This document shows positions 37,606-46,366 of a stretch of 64,000 bases of DNA, one piece after another. The position numbers and the translations under genes are program-made. How positions within the stretch are numbered: position 1 is the stretch's first letter; each line of letters opens with the position of its first letter. Under the pieces are notes generated by a model. That model was not told the origin of the DNA. It saw only the letters and a list, made by a program, of their open reading frames with translations, and did no database searches. The stretch comes from Acinetobacter puyangensis (GTDB taxonomy: Bacteria; Pseudomonadota; Gammaproteobacteria; Pseudomonadales; Moraxellaceae), in contig NZ_OANT01000001.1 in assembly GCF_900096995.1 (NCBI RefSeq), positions 124,001 to 188,000 of the forward strand, written 5' to 3'.

Positions 37606-37666
37606 TATGTTTGAAAGGTTATTTGAAATGAGAACATTAATCACAGTAAATAACTTATAAGATTAA

Positions 37667-38083
37667 TTAAAATACTGTTGGTTGAATTCGTAGTGTTCCA
37701 TTACCGTCTGATCCAATACGTAAAGTTAGTGGTTTCTTTGATGATAAATCAATTTGTGTTTCTACTAATCCACCACCACACATTCCTAGATTTTGAGCAC
37801 TGATAATATGTTGCTCTGGTGTTAAAAGAATACTAATTTTTTCAGCTCGTTTTAATCTAACAATCTCATGTTTATCAATTAAAACTTGTGTAGTACACGC
37901 CGATCCTACATGTCCACCATCTCTTTTAATAATTACATCAATTTTTTGTGTATCAGGAAGTGTATATGACTTATCTATAATTCTATCTTGAGGTACAGTT
38001 TTCGCTAGATCATTACTAACCGGAGCATTTGCACAAGCCGTTAATAAACTAATAAGTAGTATAGGTATTGATAGCTTAAGTAT
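37667..38083 (-). pseudogene. Predicted lipoprotein with ATA in place of the start codon
   Basis: The minus strand has an open frame of 138 codons that begins directly after a TAA and reads ILKLSIPILLISLLTAC, a proper lipoprotein signal with lipobox LTAC, then a secreted domain with two Cys (GSACTTQ and GMCGGG) ending in GTLRIQPTVF. No ATG, GTG or TTG occurs before the lipobox. ATA stands exactly where a start is expected, with GAGG nine bases upstream, so an ATG was probably changed to ATA. It may be silent or use rare AUA initiation. Domain unknown. It lies 11 bp after the gene that ends at 38095. Confidence 0.6.
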
Positions 38084-38094
38084 TTAAAGTAACC

Positions 38095-38430
38095 TCAATT
38101 TTTACACACGAATTTATACAAGTCATATTTACTTGATCCTCTTACTAAGTCAAACCATTTTGTTGGATTTGGTTTAATGGCTTGAGGGGATACTTCGCTA
38201 TAACCAATTTCTTTCATTTGACCAGTTTTACAATTTATTTGTAATGAGGTATAACCAATACTATCTACTCCTACTCTTTTATGTAGAGTGGAAACAATAT
38301 CTCCAGATTTAGTTTGTTTAATCAAATAATATTTTCCCTTATCACCTGATACACTTCTTGGAATTTGCTGATCAGCGAAAGCCAGAGACGATAATATGAT
38401 ACAACTTATTGCAATTAATAATTTTTGCAT
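38095..38430 (-). CDS. Hypothetical secreted protein (111 aa)
   Basis: Starts at MQKLLIAIS with a Sec signal peptide ending about SSLAFA-DQ (residue 20). The mature part is small, basic and rich in beta-forming residues, with two Cys (INCKTG and KFVCKN) that may form a disulfide. I recognise no family. The longer reading to 38451 adds residues without a binding site. It is followed by the start-less lipoprotein frame on the same strand, in an AT-rich accessory patch after the mraY terminator. Confidence 0.65.
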   Translation of the reverse strand: MQKLLIAISCIILSSLAFADQQIPRSVSGDKGKYYLIKQTKSGDIVSTLHKRVGVDSIGYTSLQINCKTGQMKEIGYSEVSPQAIKPNPTKWFDLVRGSSKYDLYKFVCKN

Positions 38431-38456
38431 AAAAAAACCTAAGTGGAACATTAAAA

Positions 38457-38685
38457 ATGAAAATTTTTTATGCTTATTATTTTAACATATTTTCTTATAG
38501 GTTGTAGCAGTTCAAATGACTCAAATATTTCTAAAGTAGATAAACCAAAACTGACGTTAGAAATGAGAGGTGCGGAATTTAGAATTATTGATAATTGTTT
38601 GAAATCTCTTAAAAAGGTGATCCTAGACAGTATTTTGGACATAGGATCAGCACTAAAATATGATAAGTTCTTAATTTTTATATAA
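38457..38685 (+). pseudogene. Remnant of a small lipoprotein gene, frameshifted and truncated
   Basis: From ATG 38457 (GGA nine bases upstream) the frame MKIF runs into a stop, but removing one T from the run of six joins it to MLIILTYFLIGC, a lipoprotein signal with lipobox LIGC at 38470-38505. The mature part starts SSSNDSNISKVDKPKLTLEMRGAEFRIIDNCLKSLKK and then changes to a tail that looks unrelated and ends at 38685. Most probably the 5' end of a lipoprotein gene whose rest was lost by a rearrangement. Confidence 0.45.
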
Positions 38686-38772
38686 AAATTAAATTATTTA
38701 TTTGTGTGGTAGAGTTTAAATGATGAGAGAAGAATATTATTGAATGCATTTAAAATAAGTTATTAAATTCAC

Positions 38773-39333
38773 TTATTTTTTAAACCATGCAAATCCTTGT
38801 ACCGGATATTTCTGTTGACTACCGATATTATTGACAAGACATGCAATCAGCACCAGAAGTAGGGCGCCCGATAAAGTTGGAAATAATAAGAAACTCCAGT
38901 CGTACTGTACAGTATTGGCGGTCAGTAAAATGACCAATGGATTTGCACCAGCAGGCGGGTGAACGCATTTTAATAGTTGCATGGCGGCAATGGCACAACC
39001 CACAGCAAAGGCGATACTGAGCATGGATGTGGAAAAGAATTTTAGGAACAGTAAACCAATCAATGCCGAGATAAAATGCCCTAGAATGACATTTCTAGGC
39101 TGTGCCAAAGGCGATTGAGAAACAGCATAGAGGATGACACAACTTGCACCGAAAGGTGCCATAATCCAGACGTGCTGGCTGAATTGAGTTAACCAGAGTA
39201 ATGCAAAAATACTGGCTGTCCCACCGATTAAACTACGTAAAATCTCAGATTGCTGGAAAAATGACGCCAGCCGTTTTTTATGTTGTAGGTAAAAAGCCAT
39301 GATGGTGTATTCGGATTGATTTTTGATGATCAT
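38773..39333 (-). CDS. HPP-family integral membrane protein
   Basis: A 186-aa inner-membrane protein with four to five helices and the signature CVHPPAGANPLVILL. HPP proteins have been linked to nitrite transport in chloroplasts and cyanobacteria; the bacterial role is unclear. Two starts are possible: 39333 and the ATG at 39300 (MAFYLQHKKRL); neither has a clear ribosome binding site. It diverges from a TetR-family gene, and the perfect palindrome between them suggests that the TetR protein controls both. Confidence 0.8.
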   Translation of the reverse strand: MIIKNQSEYTIMAFYLQHKKRLASFFQQSEILRSLIGGTASIFALLWLTQFSQHVWIMAPFGASCVILYAVSQSPLAQPRNVILGHFISALIGLLFLKFFSTSMLSIAFAVGCAIAAMQLLKCVHPPAGANPLVILLTANTVQYDWSFLLFPTLSGALLLVLIACLVNNIGSQQKYPVQGFAWFKK

Positions 39334-39347
39334 AGCGTTATTATTTT

Positions 39348-39371
39348 AAATAGTACAGATCTGTACTATTT
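39348..39371. promoter_or_regulatory. Perfect 24-bp palindrome, TetR-family operator
   Basis: AAATAGTACAGA followed by its exact reverse complement TCTGTACTATTT. It lies midway between the HPP gene and the divergent TetR gene, 16 bp before the latter's ATG. Such palindromes are the usual targets of TetR-type dimers. Confidence 0.8.
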
Positions 39372-39387
39372 TTTATAAAGGAAATTT

Positions 39388-39969
39388 ATGGGGTCTAATG
39401 TATCCAAAGCGTCAAAGTCGGCAGATAAAATCTTAAGCACAGCGGAAAGCTTATTTAATCAACAGAGTTTTACTGCGGTAGGCGTGGATTTAATACGGGA
39501 TGAATCGGGCTGTTCAAAAACCACCATGTATACCTATTTTAAAAATAAAAATCAGTTGGTACAGTCGGTGTTGCAAGGCAGAGATCAACGTTTTAGGCAA
39601 GCGTTAACGGATTATATTGGACAGGCAGAAGGATTAGATGCTTTAAATAAAATTTTCGACTGGCATCTGAACTGGTTCCAGACCGATACGTTTAAGGGAT
39701 GTCTATTTGTACGTGCAGTGGCCGAAGCCAATGTAGAACAAACCGAAATCATTGCAATTTCAAGGATGCATAAACAATGGCTATATCAACTGATTCGCCA
39801 CTATTGCAATCCGCAATCTGGCATAATAGACCTTGCGGATTTGCTTTATACCCTATTAGAAGGATTAATCAGTCGTTTTCTGGTCGATGGCTATAATGAG
39901 CAGATCGCGCAGCAGACCAGACAAATGTTTAATCAAATATTTGAAATTTCAAAAACAGGAAGCGTGTAG
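39388..39969 (+). CDS. TetR/AcrR-family transcriptional regulator
   Basis: A 193-aa repressor: the helix-turn-helix is at about residues 28-50 (FTAVGVDLIRDESGCSKTTMYTYFKNKNQLV), and the C-terminal ligand domain is of the group that carries FKGCLFVRAVAE. AAAGGAAA stands before the ATG. It probably represses itself, the two genes after it and the divergent HPP gene through the palindrome upstream. The ligand is unknown. Confidence 0.87.
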   Translation: MGSNVSKASKSADKILSTAESLFNQQSFTAVGVDLIRDESGCSKTTMYTYFKNKNQLVQSVLQGRDQRFRQALTDYIGQAEGLDALNKIFDWHLNWFQTDTFKGCLFVRAVAEANVEQTEIIAISRMHKQWLYQLIRHYCNPQSGIIDLADLLYTLLEGLISRFLVDGYNEQIAQQTRQMFNQIFEISKTGSV

Positions 39970-39971
39970 AC

Positions 39972-40316
39972 ATGTCTAAAATTTCCGGATCAGATCAATT
40001 ATCACAAATTAATCATAAAGTGGTTGAAGATGGGGAAGTTTTACCCCAAGTGACGTTAAAAGATGGTAGCCGTGTTCAAACCGGAACGGTGGCAACCATG
40101 TTGCATAATATTGCACTTTACAATCGTTATGAACATGACGCAGCTCAACGCAGTGCAGTAGAACAAGAATTAAAAGTTGCCGTACCGACATTGGTAAAAA
40201 TTGGCTTATTTGATTTATTTGATGTGGACGAATGGATTCAGGGTGAGAATGCCGGGCGGACCTTTGTGGGTGTGCAAGCCAAAGCTTATTTAAAAAATTT
40301 ACACGAGAAAGCCTGA
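39972..40316 (+). CDS. Conserved hypothetical protein (114 aa)
   Basis: A small cytoplasmic protein without membrane segment. The sequence VTLKDGSRVQTGTVATMLHNIALYNRYE looks well conserved in nature, but I can only say that it resembles an uncharacterised DUF (possibly DUF7709). It starts two bases after the TetR stop with AGGAAG upstream and its stop touches the ATG of rlmA, so it belongs to a three-gene operon with translational coupling. Confidence 0.72.
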   Translation: MSKISGSDQLSQINHKVVEDGEVLPQVTLKDGSRVQTGTVATMLHNIALYNRYEHDAAQRSAVEQELKVAVPTLVKIGLFDLFDVDEWIQGENAGRTFVGVQAKAYLKNLHEKA

Positions 40317-41132
40317 ATGACGCTGAATTTAATGTGTCCTGTGTGCCGGGAAAGCCTGACACTTCAGGATAAGACATGGCGATGTAGTAATCGTCATAGT
40401 TATGATCAGGCCAAACAGGGCTATGTCAATTTGCATGTAGTCCAGCATAAACACAGTAAATCACCTGGAGATACACCCGAGGCGGTAACTGCCCGTCGAC
40501 GTTTTTTAACCGCCGGCTTTTATCAAAGCTTACAGCAAGAAATTGTTGCAGTACTACAGCAGTTGAATATCCAGTCGGCTATTGATATTGGCTGTGGTGA
40601 AGGCTATTACACACAGGCAATGGCCGAGGTGATTCCAGATTTAATTGCGGTGGATATTGCCAAATCTGCGGTACAGATTGCGGCAAAACAAGATACGCAG
40701 AAGCAGGTGGTTTGGGTGGTCGGTACAGGTGCGATACTTCCAGTACAGGATCAGTCGTTACAGTTGTGTAGCAGTTTTTTTAGCCCATTGCCAAAAGTTG
40801 AAATGTTGCGTGTATTGAAGTCAAAGGGCTATTTGCTGGTTGCTACACCTGCATCGCTGCACTTATATGCCATGCGTGAAGCCTTATTTGATCAGGTTAA
40901 GGTGCATGAACCGGAAAAATTTATCAGTCAGTTACAGCCAGAGTTTGAGCTTATTGAACAGCATCTTATTACCGATGATTTAAGCTTGAATCAGCAACAG
41001 CTCAAAGATTTAATTGCCATGACACCCTATGCATGGAAAGCCAAGGCAGATAAGCGGGCAGTACTGGAAGCTCGGGATCAATTTAAAATTCAGGCGCAGT
41101 TTTGTCTGTATTTGTTTGGCAAAGTACAATAA
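40317..41132 (+). CDS. rlmA: 23S rRNA (guanine-N1) methyltransferase RlmA
   Basis: A 271-aa enzyme that methylates N1 of G745 in 23S rRNA. The N-terminal zinc finger is visible (MCPVCRESL, RCSNRHSYDQAKQGYVNL), then the SAM-binding IDIGCGEGYYTQAM near residue 85, and the family element FFSPLPKVEMLRVLKSKGYLL. Length equals E. coli RlmA (269 aa). Last gene of the TetR operon. Confidence 0.9.
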   Translation: MTLNLMCPVCRESLTLQDKTWRCSNRHSYDQAKQGYVNLHVVQHKHSKSPGDTPEAVTARRRFLTAGFYQSLQQEIVAVLQQLNIQSAIDIGCGEGYYTQAMAEVIPDLIAVDIAKSAVQIAAKQDTQKQVVWVVGTGAILPVQDQSLQLCSSFFSPLPKVEMLRVLKSKGYLLVATPASLHLYAMREALFDQVKVHEPEKFISQLQPEFELIEQHLITDDLSLNQQQLKDLIAMTPYAWKAKADKRAVLEARDQFKIQAQFCLYLFGKVQ

Positions 41133-41170
41133 CAAATAGCAAAATCTAAGACACAAAAATGTAACTGGCT

Positions 41171-41197
41171 AAAAGTGGATTAGTTAAATCCACTTTT
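41171..41197. terminator. Bidirectional terminator between rlmA and the CorA-type gene
   Basis: AAAAGTGGAT and ATCCACTTTT form a stem with T tracts on both strands. The right arm overlaps the last codons of the convergent CorA-type gene. Confidence 0.75.
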
Positions 41198-42200
41198 TCC
41201 ATTTAAAGATAATGATTGGTGCAGTCAGGAAGAATAATACAATACCAAAGACCATGACAAAACTCATCGGGCCTTGTGCAAAAGGCAGGATATCAGTATT
41301 CATACCATAAACACCTGCCACCAGCATGGGTGGTGCCAGCATGCTTGGTAAAATCGAGAAACGTTTAAAGGTTTCATTCATTTCGGTATTGGCAAAACCT
41401 GTGGTGATGTCGAGCAAGAATTTTAATTTCTGGAATAGAAAGGTATTGTGTTCCAGCAATGAACGCACATCTTCGTTCATCTCGCGAATATCGGCATCAT
41501 AGATATGACTGCCTAACGCCCGGGGGCGAGAAAGAAAGGTCAACACACGGCGTAGGTCGGTCAAACACAGTTGTGCTTTTCCCAGCATATCTTCCTGATG
41601 GGCAAGTCGGGTAATCATGTCATCGAGATCAAGAATCTGTTCTCGGTGATGGTTATTTAATACTTCGGCCGAATATTCTTCCAGATATTTATGGGTATCT
41701 TCGAGAATGTCTGACAGCTCATCCAGTTTGGCTTCCAATAATCCCAGTAAGATCCAGACAGGATCTTTATAATCCATATCATAATCATTGCGTCGAGCAC
41801 GGGCACGAAACGCCCGGAAAGCCACCAGTTTCTCTCCCCGTAGGGTAATCAGCCGGGTTTTATCCAGCAAAAAAGCAACGGTATGGACTGTTGCCGCCAG
41901 CGTATTTTCCAGATCTTCCAATTCCCCATCGACCTGAAAATTTTTATTTTTGGTGAGGAAGTAGGTGCTGATGTGCAAAATGCCATCATCATCACGATAA
42001 AAACGCGCTGATGAGGAAATGTCTTCTAATGATTTGAGTGTCGGAAGATTTTGTTTATAGGCATCCAGAATCCACTGTTGCTCTTCCTGCGTCGGCGCAA
42101 TCAGATCGATCCAGGCCAAATCTTGATGTAAATCGAAGCCACCATTAATGGTGACGTCTTCCAAACTACCGCGCTCAGTGGCATAAAAGGCTTCTAACAT
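41184..42200 (-). CDS. CorA/ZntB-type divalent cation transporter
   Basis: A 338-aa pentameric channel-type transporter: a long soluble N-terminal domain with coiled-coil stalk helices and two C-terminal membrane helices with the pore motif GMN in VYGMNTDILPF. The C-terminus is basic (FKWKKWI). The N-terminal WIDL segment and the length fit CorA or ZntB; metal choice (Mg, Co, Ni or Zn) is not readable. I start at 42200, with AAGGAAG upstream; the longer frame adds 19 residues without support. Confidence 0.85.
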   Translation of the reverse strand: MLEAFYATERGSLEDVTINGGFDLHQDLAWIDLIAPTQEEQQWILDAYKQNLPTLKSLEDISSSARFYRDDDGILHISTYFLTKNKNFQVDGELEDLENTLAATVHTVAFLLDKTRLITLRGEKLVAFRAFRARARRNDYDMDYKDPVWILLGLLEAKLDELSDILEDTHKYLEEYSAEVLNNHHREQILDLDDMITRLAHQEDMLGKAQLCLTDLRRVLTFLSRPRALGSHIYDADIREMNEDVRSLLEHNTFLFQKLKFLLDITTGFANTEMNETFKRFSILPSMLAPPMLVAGVYGMNTDILPFAQGPMSFVMVFGIVLFFLTAPIIIFKWKKWI

Positions 42201-42462
42201 ATCAGTCTTCCTTGCGCGATGATCAATGGGAAAAATAAACCTGCCTATTGTAGTCAAGCTCTAGGGTAAAAATCACTAGCTAAAAAATATTTTTCGTAAA
42301 AAGTTGACGCTGTTTATTCAGCAAAATTGATGATCTGATGAAGGCCATACTTCATTTGATGAAAATTTGTCCTACTCCTGCACCAATTTAACAATGGCTA
42401 GTCGGCCCTAGGTTTATACTATGGCGATATGACCAATCGATGAATGCTAGGTTTAAAATTAT

Positions 42463-43044
42463 ATGCAATCAATTTGTATTTTTTGTGGTTCGTCCGCAGG
42501 TAATGATCCTATTTATATTCAAGTTGCGCAATCCGTAGGCGAAGTTTTGGCAAAAAAAGGTCTGACGCTGGTGTATGGCGGTGGTAAAGTCGGGCTCATG
42601 GGTGCAGTTGCCGATAGTGTACTGGCGCATGGTGGTAAAGTGCTGGGTGTGATGCCTAAGCATCTGGTTGATCGGGAAATTGCACATACTGGTATTGACG
42701 AACTCTATGTTGTTAATAACATGCATGAGCGCAAACAAAAAATGGCCGAGTTGTCTGATGGTTTTGTGGCATTGGCAGGCGGTGCAGGTACACTGGAAGA
42801 AATTTTTGAACAATGGACTTGGGCGCAATTAGGGATTCATCAAAAACCTTGTGCCTTTTTGAATACCAATGGCTATTACGATCCATTATTACAGATGATT
42901 CAGCATATGGTAGACAAACAGTTTACCAAGACACGCTACGCCGAAATGTTAACGCAATCTGATGATATCGAAAACATATTAAATGCTTTTGCCAACTATC
43001 AGCCACCTGAAGCAAAATGGCAAAATAGCAATGTCGAACCTTAA
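42463..43044 (+). CDS. LOG-family protein (TIGR00730 type nucleotide phosphoribohydrolase)
   Basis: A 193-aa Rossmann-fold protein. SICIFCGSSAGND at the start, LVYGGGKVGLMGAVAD near residue 40 and MHERKQKMAELSDGFVALAGGAGTLEEIFEQWTWAQLG carry the family active-site Arg and Glu. The usual PGG is AGG here. LOG proteins remove ribose 5-phosphate from cytokinin nucleotides or AMP-like substrates. The Nudix gene overlaps its end by 14 bases. Confidence 0.88.
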   Translation: MQSICIFCGSSAGNDPIYIQVAQSVGEVLAKKGLTLVYGGGKVGLMGAVADSVLAHGGKVLGVMPKHLVDREIAHTGIDELYVVNNMHERKQKMAELSDGFVALAGGAGTLEEIFEQWTWAQLGIHQKPCAFLNTNGYYDPLLQMIQHMVDKQFTKTRYAEMLTQSDDIENILNAFANYQPPEAKWQNSNVEP

Positions 43045-43456
43045 TACAATTACTGTCGCTTCCGCCATTATTGCCAATCAGCAGGGGCAATTATTGCTGG
43101 TGCGGAAAAAGAATACCCGTGCTTTTATGCAGGTTGGTGGCAAACTGGAAGTAGATGAAGCAGCAGAGCAAGCCTTGAAGCGGGAAATTCAGGAAGAAAT
43201 CGGGTGTGAGGTTGCGCAACTGCGCTTTATCCAGACCTATCATACGCAGGCGGCCAATGAGCCAGATCATCAACTGGTGAGCCATACTTTTTGGGTCACG
43301 ATCAAAGGTGAACCGCAAATTCAGGCAGAGCTGGCAGAAATGTTATGGCTGGATATAGCACAAAAAGATGACTATCTATTGGCACCTTTAACCAGAGAAC
43401 TGATTATTCCATGGTGGCAAGCTCAGTGCGCTGCATCACATAAGCACATTGACTGA
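43031..43456 (+). CDS. Nudix hydrolase
   Basis: A 141-aa pyrophosphohydrolase. The Nudix box is GGKLEVDEAAEQALKREIQEEIG, with the REXXEE core as REIQEE. The substrate is unknown; this type often cleans oxidised or sugar nucleotides. The ATG at 43031 lies inside the LOG gene end, so translation is coupled. Its 3' end overlaps comF on the other strand by 34 bp. Confidence 0.88.
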   Translation: MSNLNTITVASAIIANQQGQLLLVRKKNTRAFMQVGGKLEVDEAAEQALKREIQEEIGCEVAQLRFIQTYHTQAANEPDHQLVSHTFWVTIKGEPQIQAELAEMLWLDIAQKDDYLLAPLTRELIIPWWQAQCAASHKHID

Positions 43457-44046
43457 ATCTGGCTACAGCCCAATTGTTCAAGTTGTTGTTGTAATGCAGC
43501 CAGACTGGCGCCGGTGGTAATCACATCATCCAGCATTAATACATGTTTGTAACGGCAATGCTTGGTATTCAGATAAAATTGATCAAGCAGATTGCTCAGG
43601 CGATCTGCACGGGATAAGCCCCGCTGCGCATGACCATCATGACGTGATACAGGTTGCCAGATCGGAATTTGCCAGTGCTGCGATAAGGCTTTTGCCAGCA
43701 AATAGCTAGGATGAAAACCACGCTGGATGAGTTTTTCGGTGGCAATCGGCATCGGTACAATCGCCTGAATCCGGGGTTTTGGCTGTTCTAAATAACATGC
43801 AGTTAAAAGTTCAATAAATTCAAATTTTCCCTGTTGTTTGAATTGATGAATGATACGGTTGATTGGAAAGTCATAGTGGCAACTGACAAAACATTCGATG
43901 TCATGCCGACGGATGTGCTGTTTCTGCCACGGCAAACTGTCCCAGCACTGCTGACATACGCTATGCTGTATTGCACGCGATTCACCGCATAAACAACATG
44001 GTACATGCTTGTTCCAGTCGAGAAAATTTAAGCTAGACAAATGCAT
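43423..44046 (-). CDS. comF: ComF-family phosphoribosyltransferase-like protein
   Basis: A 207-aa protein: an N-terminal zinc finger (CCLCGES...CQQCWDSLPW) and a PRTase fold with the PRPP loop VLMLDDVITTGASLAAL and the family motif GFHPSYLLAKAL...RGLSRADRLSNL. ComF takes part in DNA uptake for natural transformation, which fits Acinetobacter. It starts inside the end of recG (14-base overlap), so the two form an operon. Confidence 0.88.
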   Translation of the reverse strand: MHLSSLNFLDWNKHVPCCLCGESRAIQHSVCQQCWDSLPWQKQHIRRHDIECFVSCHYDFPINRIIHQFKQQGKFEFIELLTACYLEQPKPRIQAIVPMPIATEKLIQRGFHPSYLLAKALSQHWQIPIWQPVSRHDGHAQRGLSRADRLSNLLDQFYLNTKHCRYKHVLMLDDVITTGASLAALQQQLEQLGCSQIQSMCLCDAAH

Positions 44047-46081
44047 AACGTGGTGCTTCCGGTAACCAGCGTTGAATTAATGCTTCGGCTTTATCCGGTG
44101 TTTGCTGAATCATATCGGAAGCAATCTGATGTGCTTTGAGCAATAAATATTCATCGCGTTGCAGATCGGCAACTTTAAAATTCAGGTTACCGGTTTGCTT
44201 GGTGCCGAGAATATCACCCGGACCCCGCAACTCCAGATCACGTTCGGCAATTTCAAAACCATCATTACTTTGTCTTAAAATATCCAGACGCGCCTGTCCG
44301 TTTTGTGAAAGCGGTGATTTATACAGCAATACACAGAAACTTTGCTGTGAACCCCGACCAACCCGTCCCCGCAATTGGTGCAATTGTGATAATCCCAGCC
44401 GCTCGGCATTTTCAATCACCATAATTGAGGCATTGGGAACATCTACACCGACTTCGATCACTGTTGTGGCAATTAACAGTTGTAATTCATTGTTTTTAAA
44501 CTGCTGCATGACGGCTTGTTTTTCTTCAGGTTTCAGTTTGCCATGCGCCAAGCCAATTTTTAAATCGGGAAATTTTTCTGTCATTTCATTAAAAATCACT
44601 GCGGCTGCCTGTGCATCCAGACTTTCCGATTGTTCCACCAGTGTACAGACCCAGTAAGCCTGTTTGCCTTCCACGCAGTTTTGATAAATACGTTGTAACA
44701 CTTGTTCTCGTTTATCAATTGGCATGGCAACGGTTTGAATCGGTGTTCGACCAGGGGGCAATTCATCAATGATTGAAGTATCCAGATCACCATACGCACT
44801 CATGGCAAGCGTGCGGGGAATTGGTGTGGCAGTCATCACCAGTTGATGTGGTGTCAGACCCAGATTGCCTTTATCGCGTAAAGCCAGTCGTTGATCCACA
44901 CCAAAGCGGTGTTGCTCATCAATAATTACCAAGCCGAGCTTTTGAAATTGTACCTGTTCTTGAAACAGGGCATGTGTTCCAACCACGATTTGCGCTGTAC
45001 CGTCATTGATCTGTGCCAGCGCTTTATTTTTTTCTCGAGTTTTAAGTTTTGAGGCCAGAAACACCACATCAAACCCCAATGGCACAAACCATTTGGCAAA
45101 ATTGATAAAATGCTGTTCTGCCAGAATTTCGGTAGGTGCCATAATAGCCACTTGCCAGCCTTCTTCCAATACATGTGTCGCTGCCATGGCAGCAACCGCG
45201 GTTTTTCCGGCACCGACATCGCCCTGTACCAGACGCAGCATGGGTTTATCTTTTTGTAAATCGGTCAGAATTTCCTGTGTCACCCGACTTTGGGCGGCAG
45301 TGGGTTGAAAACTTAACTGTGCCAGAAATTGTTTTAAGATGGCTTTACTGGGGTGTATTTTGGCAGCATGGATCTGCTGCATAAAATGCCGTCGTTGTAA
45401 TAGACTAAGCTGATGTGTAACCAGTTCCTCAAAAATTAAACGTTGCTGGGCGGGATGGCGGGCTTCACGCAATTGTTGTACATTGCTGTTGACTGGAGGG
45501 TGATGAATATAGTCAAGTGCCAGTTTTAAATCATATTTTTTTGCCAAGCCTTCGGGGATGAGTTCTGGTAAATTATTGGCATAATGTTTTAGGCAATAAT
45601 CAATAATTTGTCGTAATTTTTGCTGTTTTAAGCCGTCGGTAGTGGGGTAGATGGCAGTGAGTTGCTGCTTGGGTTGCGGCACCTGATCATTGACGTTCTG
45701 GATTTCAGGATGGTAAATTTCCAGTCCACGCGATCCCAGACGTACCTCTCCAAAGACTCGGACCATTTGACCCATGGCGAGTTGCTCTATCAATGCCTTA
45801 TAGAAATGATAAAACCGTAAGGTAATCTTGCCTGTACCATCCTGTAATAGCACTGCCATGGATTTGCGTTTTCCTGCCGGAAAATCGACTGATTTGACTT
45901 CTCCCTGTAATAACACAGTGCGTCCGACATGCGCTTGCTGGATATTGATAATAGTGCTGCGATCTTCATAGTCACGAGGCAAATGAAAAAGTAAGTCATG
46001 CGATGTCAGTAAATTTAATTTTTCTAATTGTTGTGCGGCTGCTTCGCTTACGCCAGAGATTTGGCGAATCGGAATATTCAT
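44033..46081 (-). CDS. recG: ATP-dependent DNA helicase RecG
   Basis: A 682-aa helicase that remodels stalled replication forks and Holliday junctions. A wedge/OB domain (residues to about 250) is followed by helicase motifs: Walker A QGDVGAGKTAVAAMAA, IIDEQHRFGVDQR (DEQH), VMTATPIPRTLAM, ATTVIEVGVDVPNA and QLRGRVGRG. The start MNIPIRQISGVSEAAA is the usual RecG N-terminus; the frame is open upstream to 46153 without support. Length is close to E. coli RecG (693 aa). Confidence 0.94.
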   Translation of the reverse strand: MNIPIRQISGVSEAAAQQLEKLNLLTSHDLLFHLPRDYEDRSTIINIQQAHVGRTVLLQGEVKSVDFPAGKRKSMAVLLQDGTGKITLRFYHFYKALIEQLAMGQMVRVFGEVRLGSRGLEIYHPEIQNVNDQVPQPKQQLTAIYPTTDGLKQQKLRQIIDYCLKHYANNLPELIPEGLAKKYDLKLALDYIHHPPVNSNVQQLREARHPAQQRLIFEELVTHQLSLLQRRHFMQQIHAAKIHPSKAILKQFLAQLSFQPTAAQSRVTQEILTDLQKDKPMLRLVQGDVGAGKTAVAAMAATHVLEEGWQVAIMAPTEILAEQHFINFAKWFVPLGFDVVFLASKLKTREKNKALAQINDGTAQIVVGTHALFQEQVQFQKLGLVIIDEQHRFGVDQRLALRDKGNLGLTPHQLVMTATPIPRTLAMSAYGDLDTSIIDELPPGRTPIQTVAMPIDKREQVLQRIYQNCVEGKQAYWVCTLVEQSESLDAQAAAVIFNEMTEKFPDLKIGLAHGKLKPEEKQAVMQQFKNNELQLLIATTVIEVGVDVPNASIMVIENAERLGLSQLHQLRGRVGRGSQQSFCVLLYKSPLSQNGQARLDILRQSNDGFEIAERDLELRGPGDILGTKQTGNLNFKVADLQRDEYLLLKAHQIASDMIQQTPDKAEALIQRWLPEAPRYAFV

Positions 46082-46366
46082 AAACGTTTCAATTCCATGC
46101 AGTTTTAGATCGATACAGTTCAGGCAAATTTTATCTATTACTATAATACACAATTGATTTCAAGGCGTATTGAATATTGTCACATTAAATGCTGTAGGAA
46201 AAGCCAATTGTTGCTGCAAGTTTTAAGGGTATCATTGTTTAAATAGTATACGGACGTAAAACGGATCATAGATTTACTGTATTTTGTTTAAGGGAATTCG
46301 GTATTTCGCCATAACAGTCATAAGTTGATGGGACTCGGAATTATATTAAATTTAAAGGGAAGATCA

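Noticed and set aside
38451..38642. 63-codon minus-strand frame opposite the lipoprotein remnant
   Set aside because: No signal or binding site; the plus strand carries the lipobox and fits better.
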